Shown here in pieces: positions 1 to 9,151 of a stretch of 28,944 bases of DNA. The number at the start of each line of letters is the position of its first letter. Position 1 is the first letter of the stretch. The translations under genes and the position numbers were made by a program. The stretch is from an uncultured Dokdonella sp. (GTDB lineage: Bacteria > Pseudomonadota > Gammaproteobacteria > Xanthomonadales > Rhodanobacteraceae), in NCBI GenBank assembly GCA_934526015.1, contig CAKSZY010000028.1:1-28944 (forward strand), in the 5' to 3' direction. The notes under the pieces are model-generated. The model did no database searches. It saw only the letters and a list, made by a program, of their open reading frames with translations, and was not told where the DNA came from.

Positions 1-77
1 CATGCGCGCAACTCTTGCCACCAACGGATGAGGCCAAGCGATTGATCTCACTGGATCATTCGTGGGGAAACCTCAGG

Positions 78-425
78 TCCTGCCCCGGCTTTCTCCGTGT
101 GCTCCGTGTGCTCCGTGTTTCAGGCTTCTGCTTCTGCTTCGATCCAAATCGGAAGATTGAACACGGAGCAGACCGGGCACACCGGGGAAACGCGTTCCTG
201 GTGTTTCCGTCCTGCCCCGGCTTTCTCCGTGTGCTCCGTGTGCTCCGTGTGCTCCGTGTTTCAGGCTTCTGCTTCCGTGGAAACGCGTTCCTGGTGTTTC
301 CGTCCTGCCCCGGCTTTCTCCGTGTGCTCCGTGTGCTCCGTGTTTCAGGCTTCTGCTTCTGTGGAAACGCGTGCCTGGAGTCTCCGTTCTGCCCCGGAGT
401 GTGCTCCGTGTTTCAGGCTTTTCCC
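78..425. repeat. Nested intergenic tandem repeat (about 84-93 bp unit with inner CTCCGTGTG 9-mer)
   Basis: Four copies of one unit start near 78, 210, 303 and 387. Each begins TCCTGCCCCGG, runs into a variable number of 9-mers CTCCGTGTG (three, four, three and one copies), then TTTCAGGCTTCTGCTTC and a GTGGAAACGCG spacer. Copy 1 is followed by a partly inverted stretch (about 160-190, AACACGGAGCAGACCGGGCAC). The last copy is degenerate and stops about 30 bp short of the prfC stop codon. The first 77 bases hold no gene I can support; the window opens with CAT, which could be the start codon of a minus-strand gene leaving the window. No coding function is proposed for the repeat. Confidence 0.85.
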
Positions 426-455
426 GACCCCGGCCCGGCGCTTCGCCCCCCGCGA

Positions 456-2057
<1,602 letters not shown>

Positions 2058-2102
2058 GGTCGGTCGGGCTTCATCGCGGCGCGAGCGCGCCGCGGGGCGC
2101 GC

Positions 2103-2108
2103 ATTGTA
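2103..2108 (-). promoter_or_regulatory. Candidate -10 box of prfC
   Basis: Minus-strand TACAAT followed by GCGCGCC lies 46 bp upstream of the prfC ATG. It matches 5 of 6 bases of TATAAT. No convincing -35 box is seen at 16-18 bp. Confidence 0.4.
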
Positions 2109-2197
2109 CTTGAGGAGCCGGATCTGGGGGTCGGGAGATCCGCAGCCTGCGCGCTGCGCGCCGTGCTTCTCCTCCCCGAACCCGTATCCCGGCCCCC

Positions 2198-2974
2198 TCA
2201 GCGCTCCACGAACGCCCGCTCGATGACGTAGTCGCCCGGCATGCCGATGCGCGGGGAGACGGCGAAGCCGCGTTCGTCGAGCAGGCTGCCCAGGGAGGCA
2301 AGCATGGCCGGGCTGCCGCAGATCATCGCCCGGTCATGGGCCGGGTCGAGCGGCGCCAGGCCGATGTCGGCATTGAGCTTGCCGCTGGCGAGCAGCTGGT
2401 CGAGGCGGCCGGTGTTGCGGAACGCCTCGCGCGAGACGGTCGGGTAATAGACGAGCTTCTCGCGCACCGCCTCGCCGAAATACTCGTGCTGCGGCAGCTC
2501 CTTCTCGAAGAAGTCGCGGTAGGCGAGGTCGGCGACTTCGCGCACGCCATGGGTGACGATGACCTTGTCGAAACGCTCCCAGGTTTCCGGATCGCGGGCG
2601 ATCGAGAGGAACGGCGCAAGCCCGGTGCCGGTGGAGAGCAGGTAGAGGTGGCGGCCGGGCCTGAGGTCCTGCAGCAGCAGGGTGCCGGTCGGCTTGCTGC
2701 CGATCAGGATCTCGTCGCCGACCTGCACGTGCTGCAGGCGCGAGGTCAGTGGTCCGTTCTGCACCTTGATGCTGAAGAACTCGAGGTGTTCCTCGTAGTT
2801 CGCGCTGGCGATGCTGTAGGCGCGCAGCAGCGGCCGGCCGTCGACCGGCAGGCCGATCATGATGAACTGCCCGTTCTCGAAGCGCAGGCCGGCGTCGCGC
2901 GTCGTGCTGAAGCTGAAAAGGTGCGGATTCCAGTGATGAACGCTGACGACGCGTTCGGTGTTGAATGCGGCCAC
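2198..2974 (-). CDS. fpr: Ferredoxin--NADP+ reductase
   Basis: A 258-residue cytoplasmic FAD enzyme that passes electrons between NADPH and ferredoxin or flavodoxin. The FAD-binding half shows RAYSIAS (about residues 51-57); the NADP half shows GTGLAPF (about 115-121) and the CGSPAM segment near the end. The C terminus [10 protein letters not shown] matches the bacterial FPR subclass found in Azotobacter and Pseudomonas, rather than the E. coli type that ends in an aromatic residue. Start is GTG at 2974: no in-frame ATG lies just upstream and the usual N terminus MxxFNTERV fits. It is flanked by prfC and tkt on the same strand with gaps of about 140 bp, so it is probably its own transcription unit. 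Confidence 0.95.
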   Translation of the reverse strand: MAAFNTERVVSVHHWNPHLFSFSTTRDAGLRFENGQFIMIGLPVDGRPLLRAYSIASANYEEHLEFFSIKVQNGPLTSRLQHVQVGDEILIGSKPTGTLLLQDLRPGRHLYLLSTGTGLAPFLSIARDPETWERFDKVIVTHGVREVADLAYRDFFEKELPQHEYFGEAVREKLVYYPTVSREAFRNTGRLDQLLASGKLNADIGLAPLDPAHDRAMICGSPAMLASLGSLLDERGFAVSPRIGMPGDYVIERAFVER

Positions 2975-3116
2975 GGTCTCTACCTGGTACGGATGGGGGC
3001 GGCGCCATCGGCGCCACCGTATTGTCGTCGGCGACGGTCGCCGCGCGCTTGGCGAGGATCAACCTGCAGGCGCGCCGATGCCGTCACCACGCGGCATCTC
3101 GTCGCAGCCGGCGGTC

Positions 3117-5114
3117 TCAGCGCAGGGCCAGCGCGGCGTCGGCGACGCGCTCGGCGGTGATGCCGAAATGCCGGTACAGCGCGTCGGCCGGGGCCGAGGC
3201 ACCGAACGTGTCGAGGCCGATCACCTCGCCATCGAGGCCGACGTACTTGCGCCAGTAGTCGGTGATGCCGGCTTCGACCGCGACGCGCTTGCGGCACCAC
3301 GACGGCAGCACGCCTTCGCGGTAGCCGGCCGGCTGGGCGTCGAACACGCTGGTCGAGGGCATCGAGACGACGCGCGCGGCCACGCCGCGGTCGCCGAGGA
3401 TGCGCATCGCCTGCATGGCGACTTCGACCTCGGAACCGGTGGCGATGAGGATGACATCGAACTTCGCGCTGGCCGGATCCGAGAGCACGTACCCGCCGCG
3501 CGCGATCGCCGCGACCTGCTCCGCATCGCGCGCCTGGTGGGCGAGGTTCTGCCGCGAGAACACCAGGCAGGACGGTCCCGTCGAGCGTTCGATCGCGGCC
3601 TTCCACGCCACCGCCGATTCGACCGCGTCGCAGGGGCGCCAGACCGTGTTGTTCGGGATCAGGCGCAGGCTGGCGACGTGTTCGACCGGCTGGTGGGTCG
3701 GGCCGTCCTCGCCGAGGCCGATCGAGTCGTGCGTATAGACGTGGATCGCGCGCGTCGGGATCAGCGCGCTCATGCGCACGGCGTTGCGTGCGTAGTCGGA
3801 GAACACCAGGAAGGTGGCGTCGTAGGGAATGAAGCCGCCGTGCAGGGCGAGACCGTTGGCGATCGCGCTCATGCCGAACTCGCGCACGCCGTAGTAGACG
3901 TAGTTGGCGCCGGTGTCGGCGGACTTGACGTCCTTCGAGCCCTTCCAGATCGTCAGGTTCGACCCGGCCAGATCGGCCGAGCCGCCGATCAGTTCCGGCA
4001 GCAACGGGCCGTAGGCATCGAGGGCCATCTGCGAGGCCTTGCGCGAGGCGACCACCGGACCCTCGGCCTGCAGCTTCGCGATCCAGGCATCGGCGGCGGC
4101 GGCGAAACCGTCGGGCAGGTCGCCGCGCTGGCGGCGCTCGAACTCGGCGGCCAGCTCGGGATGGGCCTGGCGATAGCGCGCGAACAGTTCGTTCCACGCC
4201 GCCTCGCGCTCGGCGCCGCGCGCACGCGCGTTCCAGCCGGCGTAGACCTCGTCGGGCACGACGAACGGCGCATGCGCCCAGCCGAGGCGCTCGCGCGCGC
4301 CGGCGATCTCGTCCGTGCCGAGCGGGGCGCCGTGACTCGATTCCTTGCCGGCCTTGTTCGGCGCGCCGAAACCGATCACCGTGCGCGCGCAGACCAGCGA
4401 CGGCTTGTCGGTGACCGCCTGCGCCTCGCGCAGCGCAGTCGCGATCGCCGCCGGATCGTGGCCGTCGACGCCGCGCACGACGTGCCAGCCATAGGCTTCG
4501 AAACGCGCCGGCGTGTCGTCGGTGAACCAGCCGTGCACTTCGCCGTCGATCGAGATGCCGTTGTCGTCCCACACGGCGACGAGCTTGCCGAGGCCGAGGG
4601 TGCCGGCCAGCGAGGCCGCCTCGTGCGAGATGCCTTCCATCAGGCAGCCGTCACCCATGAACACGATCGTGGTGTGGTCGACGACCTCGTATCCGGGCTG
4701 GTTGAATCGCGCGGCGAGCACCTTCTCGGCGAGCGCCATGCCGACCGCATTGGCAAGGCCCTGGCCGAGCGGGCCGGTGGTGGTTTCCACGCCGGGCGTT
4801 TCGCTGGCTTCCGGATGTCCGGCGGTCTTCGAATGGAGCTGGCGGAAGCGCTTGAGCTCGTCGATCGGCAGTTCGTAGCCGGACAGGTGCAGCAGCGCGT
4901 AGAGCAGCATCGAGCCGTGGCCGTTCGACAGCACGAAACGGTCGCGGTTCGGCCACTTCGGGTTGGCCGGGTTGTGGCGCAGGAAGTCGTTCCAGACCAC
5001 TTCGGCGAGGTCGGCCATGCCCATCGGCATGCCGGGGTGACCCGATTTCGCGGCTTCGACCGCATCCATGGCCAGCGCACGGATGGCGTTGGCGAGTTCT
5101 CGACGGCTCGTCAT
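3117..5114 (-). CDS. tkt: Transketolase
   Basis: A 665-residue thiamine-diphosphate enzyme of the non-oxidative pentose phosphate pathway that moves two-carbon ketol units between sugar phosphates. N-terminal [12 protein letters not shown], the ThDP motif [13 protein letters not shown]...DDN, the pyrimidine-domain segment ending [14 protein letters not shown] and the C-terminal domain ([12 protein letters not shown]) are all present in order. Length is that of E. coli TktA (about 663). The ATG at 5114 ([19 protein letters not shown]) is the family start; the frame stays open for another 142 codons upstream, but that part is low-complexity translation of another gene's DNA. A promoter-like sequence lies 58-86 bp upstream. 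In some Xanthomonadales tkt neighbours gapdh/pgk genes; here it follows the ubiH pair. Confidence 0.97.
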   Translation of the reverse strand: MTSRRELANAIRALAMDAVEAAKSGHPGMPMGMADLAEVVWNDFLRHNPANPKWPNRDRFVLSNGHGSMLLYALLHLSGYELPIDELKRFRQLHSKTAGHPEASETPGVETTTGPLGQGLANAVGMALAEKVLAARFNQPGYEVVDHTTIVFMGDGCLMEGISHEAASLAGTLGLGKLVAVWDDNGISIDGEVHGWFTDDTPARFEAYGWHVVRGVDGHDPAAIATALREAQAVTDKPSLVCARTVIGFGAPNKAGKESSHGAPLGTDEIAGARERLGWAHAPFVVPDEVYAGWNARARGAEREAAWNELFARYRQAHPELAAEFERRQRGDLPDGFAAAADAWIAKLQAEGPVVASRKASQMALDAYGPLLPELIGGSADLAGSNLTIWKGSKDVKSADTGANYVYYGVREFGMSAIANGLALHGGFIPYDATFLVFSDYARNAVRMSALIPTRAIHVYTHDSIGLGEDGPTHQPVEHVASLRLIPNNTVWRPCDAVESAVAWKAAIERSTGPSCLVFSRQNLAHQARDAEQVAAIARGGYVLSDPASAKFDVILIATGSEVEVAMQAMRILGDRGVAARVVSMPSTSVFDAQPAGYREGVLPSWCRKRVAVEAGITDYWRKYVGLDGEVIGLDTFGASAPADALYRHFGITAERVADAALALR

Positions 5115-5171
5115 GGGCGGCACTCGACGGCAAGGGGATGCGGTCTGCCGACGGGCGCCGCAGGGGCGCGC

Positions 5172-5200
5172 ATTGTCGCCGATATGGCCGGGCTTGTCTG
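5172..5200 (-). promoter_or_regulatory. Candidate tkt promoter
   Basis: On the minus strand, CAGACA (5195-5200), a 17-bp spacer and GACAAT (5172-5177). Each box matches 4 of 6 consensus bases. It sits in the 163-bp gap between the second hydroxylase gene and tkt, so tkt is probably transcribed separately. Confidence 0.4.
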
Positions 5201-5277
5201 CGCCAACGCCTGCACGGGGCCCCGACTGCGGCGATTCCCCGCTGCCGCCCGCGCCCGCACCAGCGGATTCGGTGCGG

Positions 5278-6471
5278 TTACCGCGTGCGTCCCGCGGCAA
5301 TGTCGCCGAGGCGTCGGCGCAGCGGCGGCACGCCGCCGGCGAAGGCGAGCGCGGCGCCACGCAGGGCCGCCAGCGCCATCGAGTCCGATGAAAACACCCG
5401 CTCGATGACATCGAAGCCGCGCGCCGCCAGGGTGTTTTCGCTGCGCCGTTCGCGCTCGTAGCGGCGCAGGACGTGCGCGGCACCGATGTCGCCGCCCTGC
5501 GCACGCGCCAGGCCGAACTGGCGGCGCAGGTTGGCGACATCGCGCAGACCGAGGTTCATGCCCTGCCCGGCCAGCGGATGCACGCCGTGCGCGGCATCGC
5601 CGATCAGCAGGCAGCGGCCGGCGACGTAGCGCCCGGCGAGGCGCAGGCGCAGCGGAAAACCCGCGCGCGGCGTCGTCGCGGTGATGCGGCCGAGGCGGAA
5701 GTCGAGCGCGCAGCCGAGTTCGCCGAGGAAAGCTTCGTCGTCGAGCGCGAGCACGCGCGCGGCCTCGGCTTCCGGCAGCGACCACACGATCGAACAGCGC
5801 CCGTCGGCCAGCGGCAGGAAGGCGAGCGGGCCGCCGGGCTGGAAGCGCTGCCAGGCCGTGTCTTCGTGCGGGCGCTCGCTGGCGACATGGGCGACCACGG
5901 CGCGCTGTCCGTAGTCGCGCCCATGCGTGCCGATGCCAAGCCGTTCGCGCAGCGGCGAGCCGACCCCGTCGGCACCGATCAGCACGCGCGCCTGCAGGCG
6001 TTCGCCACTGTCGAGGGTGGCGATGACCCCGTCGCCTTCGTCTTCCACCCCGGCCAGCGCGTCGGGACAGCACAGGCGCACGCGCCCGGCGGCACTGCCG
6101 AGCGCCTGCCAAAGGGCATGCTGCAACAGGCGGTTCTCGACGATCCAGCCGAGCGCCGGTTCGCCACGTTCGCCGGCATCGAACACGAGCTCGCCGGGAG
6201 CCAGTGCATCCCACACGCACATGCGCCGGTACGGACCGACGCGCGCGGCGCGGATGCCCTGCCACACGCCGAGACCGTCGAGCAGGTCGGCGCCATCCGG
6301 CGCCAGCGCGACCACGCGCAGGTCGACCTCGTCCTCGACCCGCCATGGCTTCGGTGCATTCGCCTCGACGAGGGCGACGTCGAAACCCTCGCGCGCGAGT
6401 GCCAGCGCGGTCGCCGAGCCGACGATGCCGCCGCCGACGACGATCGCATCGAGCCCGGCGCGCCGGCTCAT
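5278..6471 (-). CDS. UbiH/UbiF/VisC/COQ6-family FAD hydroxylase (UbiI/UbiF-like)
   Basis: A 397-residue class A flavoprotein monooxygenase, probably adding one of the ring hydroxyls in ubiquinone synthesis at the inner membrane. Visible motifs are the Rossmann fold [19 protein letters not shown] (residues 11-29), the DG segment [14 protein letters not shown] (166-179) and the second FAD motif [21 protein letters not shown] (291-311). The GDAAH...[10 protein letters not shown] form fits UbiI/UbiF better than UbiH, which has GNAAQ. The ATG at 6471 overlaps the stop of ubiH by 4 bp (ATGA), so the two are translationally coupled. Which ring position it acts on (C5 or C6) cannot be read from sequence; UbiM is a less likely alternative. 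Confidence 0.85.
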   Translation of the reverse strand: MSRRAGLDAIVVGGGIVGSATALALAREGFDVALVEANAPKPWRVEDEVDLRVVALAPDGADLLDGLGVWQGIRAARVGPYRRMCVWDALAPGELVFDAGERGEPALGWIVENRLLQHALWQALGSAAGRVRLCCPDALAGVEDEGDGVIATLDSGERLQARVLIGADGVGSPLRERLGIGTHGRDYGQRAVVAHVASERPHEDTAWQRFQPGGPLAFLPLADGRCSIVWSLPEAEAARVLALDDEAFLGELGCALDFRLGRITATTPRAGFPLRLRLAGRYVAGRCLLIGDAAHGVHPLAGQGMNLGLRDVANLRRQFGLARAQGGDIGAAHVLRRYERERRSENTLAARGFDVIERVFSSDSMALAALRGAALAFAGGVPPLRRRLGDIAAGRTR

Positions 6472-7670
6472 CGGCCCAGCGCCCGTGCGGAGACGTCGCC
6501 GCGGAACCCCATGCCGCGCACGGCGACGCGGCGCCTGAGCCCGTCGCTGGCGGCGAGCGCGGCGAAACCGAGCGTGCGCAAGGCGCGCAGCGGCAGCGTG
6601 TCGTTGCCCATCAGCCGCACGAGGTCGTCGCTGAAGGCGGTGGTGGCCGCGCGATCGGGCGTGCGTCGCCCGACGTAGTCGGCGAGCACGGCGGCGGCGC
6701 CCGGATCGGCCGCCACCTCGACCAACTCGGCCAGAGTCAGCGCATCGCGCAGGCCGAGGTTGAAGCCCTGCGCACCGAGTGGATGCACGGTCTGCGCGGC
6801 ATTGCCGACGAGGACGACGCGCGGTGCCGTCAGCGCCCGCGCGAGGGTACGCCGCAGCGGATACGGCCGGCGCGCGCCGGGCCGGCTGAAGCGGCCCGCA
6901 CGCCAGCCGAAGCGTTCGTGCACGAAGGCGATGAAGGCCGCGTCGTCGAGCGCGGCGACGGCCCCGGCCTCGGCCGCCGGCACGCTGAGCACGAGGCCGG
7001 CGCGGCGACCGCCGAGCGGCAGCACCGCGACCGGGCCCGAATCGGTGAAGCGCTCCCAGGCCTGGCCGTCGAGCGGGCGTTCGCAGCCCAGCGTGGTGAC
7101 GATCGCGCTCTGCGCGTAGTCGGTCTCCTCGATGCCGATGCCGACCGCCTGGCGCACGAAGGATTGCGTGCCATCGGCGCCGACCAGCAGGCGTGCCGTC
7201 AGCAGGCGCTCGCCTGCCGGCGTGCGCAAACACGCCTGCATGCCGTCGTCGCGCGCATCGAGGCCGATCAGCTCGGCCGGCGCGATGCGCACCAGACGCG
7301 TGCAGGCATCGACCCGCGCGAGCAGGGCGCGGCCGAGTTCGCGCGCCGGCAGCACCGCACCGAATTCGGCCAGGCCGAGTTGCGCGCAATCGAGGCGCAC
7401 GCTGCCGAAATCGCCGCGGCGGCTGACATGGATGCGCCGGATCGGCGTCGCTGACGCCTCGGCATGCGCCCATACCCCGAGTGCAGCGAGACCGTCGATG
7501 GTCACCCGCGCCAGGGCGAGATTGCGTTCGTCGTGACTCGGTTGCGCCTCGACGCGCGGCAGCGCCGCCTCGACGAGGGCGACGCGATGGCCGCTGCCGT
7601 CGAGCGCGATGGCGAGGCTGGCCCCGACCAGGCCGCCGCCGACGATGACGATGTCGAAGGGTTCACCCAT
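6468..7670 (-). CDS. ubiH: 2-octaprenyl-6-methoxyphenol hydroxylase (UbiH)
   Basis: A 400-residue FAD monooxygenase for the C1 hydroxylation of the ubiquinone ring precursor. The N terminus carries the FAD fold IVIVGGGLVGASLAIALDGSG (residues 7-27); a DG segment GADGTQSFVRQAVG and the UbiH-typical GNAAQTVHPLGAQGFNLGLRD follow. The GNAAQ variant separates it from the neighbouring GDAAH protein. The ATG at 7670 is chosen because the fold begins seven residues later; an in-frame ATG at 7682 would add MIGG, and ribosome-binding sites are weak for both. It forms a two-gene unit with the downstream hydroxylase. pepP, often upstream of ubiH in gammaproteobacteria, is not here; a REP pair and the toxin-antitoxin patch lie upstream instead. 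Confidence 0.93.
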   Translation of the reverse strand: MGEPFDIVIVGGGLVGASLAIALDGSGHRVALVEAALPRVEAQPSHDERNLALARVTIDGLAALGVWAHAEASATPIRRIHVSRRGDFGSVRLDCAQLGLAEFGAVLPARELGRALLARVDACTRLVRIAPAELIGLDARDDGMQACLRTPAGERLLTARLLVGADGTQSFVRQAVGIGIEETDYAQSAIVTTLGCERPLDGQAWERFTDSGPVAVLPLGGRRAGLVLSVPAAEAGAVAALDDAAFIAFVHERFGWRAGRFSRPGARRPYPLRRTLARALTAPRVVLVGNAAQTVHPLGAQGFNLGLRDALTLAELVEVAADPGAAAVLADYVGRRTPDRAATTAFSDDLVRLMGNDTLPLRALRTLGFAALAASDGLRRRVAVRGMGFRGDVSARALGR

Positions 7671-7710
7671 GCCGCCGATCATAGCCGAGGCCGCATCCTT
7701 GCCTCGCCAC

Positions 7711-7783
7711 CGCAGGAGCGCACCCTGTGCGCGATTCTTTTTGATGGGGAAGAGAGCGTTCGCGCACAGGGTGCGCTCCTGCG
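7711..7783. repeat. REP pair (BIME-like), GGAGCGCACCCTGTGCGCGA family
   Basis: Perfect 23-bp inverted repeat: left arm 7711-7733, right arm 7761-7783, with a 27-nt loop. Each arm carries its own small hairpin, GCGCAC-CCT-GTGCGC. The arms follow the GTAGGAGCG...GCGA pattern of Xanthomonadales REP/GTAG sequences. It lies 41 bp upstream of the ubiH start and would sit in the ubiH leader if the promoter is further upstream. No RAYT transposase gene is in the window. Confidence 0.8.
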
Positions 7784-7792
7784 AATGACCCA

Positions 7793-7829
7793 CGTCGCGG
7801 ATACCAGCGGCTGGCACAATGCCGGCTCC
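7793..7829. repeat. 37-bp direct repeat, copy 1
   Basis: The stretch from CGTCGCGGATACCAGC to TGCCGGCTCC is identical, base for base, to 9082-9118. It forms the left boundary of the 1.25-kb segment with the toxin-antitoxin genes. It contains the same TGGCACAAT promoter-like sequence as copy 2, pointing into the 3' end of the antitoxin gene in antisense. Confidence 0.9.
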
Positions 7830-7866
7830 ACGCAACGACTCCGCCTGCGAAGGACGGCGAATCGCC

Positions 7867-8124
7867 TCAGCGAGGCGTCTCGTCGCCCCGGCGCGGCTTG
7901 TTGCCCTTGCCCGCACGCGCAAGTACCGCTTTGGCACGTCCCGGCACGCTGCGTTGCGAACGCGCCGCGAAATACCGCTCCGCTTCGGCCAACGCGCCCA
8001 CACGTGCCGCGACAGCGGTGGCGATGAACTGGTTCATGCTGACTCCCGAAGCGCTGGCCTGCCGTGCCGCTTCGTCTTTCAGGTCCGCCGGCAAGCGCAA
8101 CGGGAAACTGGCGTTGGTGCTCAT
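7867..8124 (-). CDS. Ribbon-helix-helix antitoxin (partner of PIN toxin)
   Basis: An 85-residue small basic protein. Residues 5-45 (SFPLRLPADLKDEAARQASASGVSMNQFI...) show the beta strand, helix, turn, helix pattern of MetJ/Arc/CopG or HicB-type RHH DNA-binding domains. The tail from about residue 50 (RYFAARSQRSVPGRAKAVLARAGKG) is basic and probably unstructured, the usual part that masks the toxin. The ATG at 8124 overlaps the toxin stop by 4 bp (ATGA), so it is the second gene of a coupled pair. It is expected to neutralise the PIN RNase and to repress the shared promoter. Its stop codon lies within a small hairpin (7863-7877, CGCCTC/GAGGCG), a possible transcription end without a T-run. The exact RHH family is not resolved. 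Confidence 0.8.
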   Translation of the reverse strand: MSTNASFPLRLPADLKDEAARQASASGVSMNQFIATAVAARVGALAEAERYFAARSQRSVPGRAKAVLARAGKGNKPRRGDETPR

Positions 8125-8546
8125 GTCCTGATTCTCCTCAAGGCTTGCGCCGGACGTTGCGCGAGTATGCCGAACCGGTTGCAGGCGTGATGCATGTGTC
8201 GGGTGTTGAAAGTGGCGATCATGTCCGCCCGCCCGTTGATGGCCGTTTCCACGACAAGCTCATCGTCCCGGTCCGCTCCGGTCGGTCGCCAGCGATAGTC
8301 GAACACGACCGGGACACACAGCCCGGCGATTTCATCCAGCACCGCAATCACATCGTTTGTGTCGATGCCGGCTGCGGCCAGATGCTCGGGACGGGTCAAA
8401 ACCGCCTCGTATTCAAGCAGGAGCGGCACGGAAATCATCAGCGCATACCGCCGATCGAGCGCATCCAGCAGCAGTTGGCGCGACGCGCCTGCATCGCTCT
8501 GGAACGCGGCAACCATGACGTCCGTGTCGATGACGATTCTGAGCAT
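8121..8546 (-). CDS. PIN-domain ribonuclease toxin (COG1569/TIGR00305-like)
   Basis: A 141-residue single PIN domain, expected to be a Mg2+-dependent RNase toxin of a type II system. Acidic residues fall where the family has them: D7 and D9 in VIDTDV, E45 in PLLLEYE, D94/D95 in ADRDDE and D108 in GRADMIATFNTRHM. The early pattern IDTDVMVAAFQS...ASRQLL and the late ATFNTRH are characteristic of the 'putative toxin, PIN family' group. The ATG at 8546 is chosen because the PIN strand starts at once; the frame stays open 20 codons upstream without family similarity. It precedes the antitoxin, the reverse of the more usual order. By hand count a sample line here is about 58% GC against about 73% in the peptidase gene, which suggests acquired DNA. 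Confidence 0.85.
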   Translation of the reverse strand: MLRIVIDTDVMVAAFQSDAGASRQLLLDALDRRYALMISVPLLLEYEAVLTRPEHLAAAGIDTNDVIAVLDEIAGLCVPVVFDYRWRPTGADRDDELVVETAINGRADMIATFNTRHMHHACNRFGILAQRPAQALRRIRT

Positions 8547-8548
8547 GG

Positions 8549-8581
8549 TGACATCGTATATGATGTCATGCATGCGCTCAA
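8549..8581 (-). promoter_or_regulatory. Toxin-antitoxin promoter with overlapping palindromic operator; likely leaderless start
   Basis: Read on the minus strand: TTGAGC (8576-8581), a 17-bp spacer, then TACGAT (8553-8558); each box matches 4 of 6 consensus bases. A 20-bp near-palindrome, tgacatcgtatatgatgtca on the plus strand (8549-8568, 18 of 20 positions symmetric), covers the -10 box. The toxin ATG begins 7 nt after the -10 box, so transcription would start at the A of the ATG, giving a leaderless mRNA. The palindrome is a good candidate for binding by the RHH antitoxin. Confidence 0.55.
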
Positions 8582-8605
8582 GACCGGCATGAAACAATCT
8601 CGTCA

Positions 8606-8661
8606 TCGCGGCTGAAGCGTTCCCGCAATATCTGATTTTGCGGGAGCGGATTCAGCCGCGA
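8606..8661. repeat. REP pair (BIME-like), GCGGGAGCGGATTCAGCCGCGA family
   Basis: Imperfect inverted repeat: TCGCGGCTGAAGCGTTCCCG... (left arm 8606-8628) and ...GGGAGCGGATTCAGCCGCGA (right arm 8638-8661), loop of 9 nt. The arms resemble the Xanthomonadales GTAGGAGCGGCTTCAGCCGCGA element. It lies 25 bp upstream of the -35 box of the toxin-antitoxin promoter. Between here and 8838 I see no gene with recognisable similarity. Confidence 0.7.
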
Positions 8662-8837
8662 ACGGGGTTGATCAGAGCATCCCCCAACCGGCGGCAGCGA
8701 CAATTCGCCTCCGGATTTCCTGGCGTCATTGCGTCGTTCGAGACCCGGGGGACTTCGTGCGGCAGCCTCCGCATGAAGAACCGGCTGCCATGCTTCGCCT
8801 CGTCCGGGCGTGTGCTGCTGCATCTTCGGGTAGTCGG

Positions 8838-9080
8838 TTGCGCGAAGCAGTCGCCGAATTCCGCAGCGAGGCGCAGCCAGAAAATTCCCTCGGGTACATC
8901 GTTGACGCTGTCGATGTAGTGGAAGCTCAGCCACAACGCCGCATCTGCGCTGCCTCCGAGCGCCTCGCGCTTGATGCCGACGATCGTCGCGTTCCCGATC
9001 GGCCGATCCGGATTCGGAAACCGCGCGAGCGGATGGTCCGCGGGGAAATCGGGACGTCTATGGGGTACCGGGTCATCCCT
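8838..9080 (-). pseudogene. Remnant of a Sel1-like-repeat protein gene, truncated at both ends
   Basis: Minus-strand translation from 9080 reads RRDDPVPHRR...RFPNPDRPIGNATIVGIKR, then EALGGSADAALWLSFHY, IDSVNDVPEGIFWLRLAAEF and GDCFAQ. The part from GGSADAALWLS to LRLAAEFGDCFAQ has the helix-turn-helix spacing and the W.R.AAE.GD..AQ signature of a Sel1 (TPR-like) repeat. No ATG or GTG lies in frame at the upstream end; a TTG at 8936 falls in the middle of the repeat. After 8838 the frame stays open to 8652 but reads as low-quality sequence. The upstream end coincides with direct-repeat copy 2. I read it as a gene fragment; a short real gene with an unrecognised start is the alternative. Confidence 0.45.
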
Positions 9081-9081
9081 G

Positions 9082-9118
9082 CGTCGCGGATACCAGCGGC
9101 TGGCACAATGCCGGCTCC
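9082..9118 (+). repeat. 37-bp direct repeat, copy 2, with candidate peptidase promoter
   Basis: Identical to 7793-7829. It contains TGGCACAAT, an extended -10 (TG at 9101-9102, CACAAT at 9104-9109), 43 bp upstream of the M14 peptidase ATG. No -35 match is seen at 17 bp. The same -10 style (..AATGCC) appears before other genes of this window, so this copy is probably the native promoter region and copy 1 the duplicate. Confidence 0.7.
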
Positions 9119-9151
9119 TCGCCCCGCCGCGGGCCTGCCGCCGGATCCGTC

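Noticed and set aside
78..425. CRISPR array
   Set aside because: Repeats and spacers are not of constant length, the 'spacers' are themselves repeated, and no cas genes are present.
2958..5408. 816-codon plus-strand open frame opposite tkt
   Set aside because: Antisense to transketolase; low-complexity composition without motifs.
5115..5540. N-terminal extension of transketolase
   Set aside because: The 142 extra codons have no similarity to the family and lie partly in the hydroxylase gene; the ATG at 5114 gives the exact family start.
9101..9118. Sigma-54 promoter (TGGCAC) before the peptidase gene
   Set aside because: TGGCAC is present but the required TTGC element at the -12 position is not; CGGCTC stands there. 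An extended -10 for the main sigma factor fits better.
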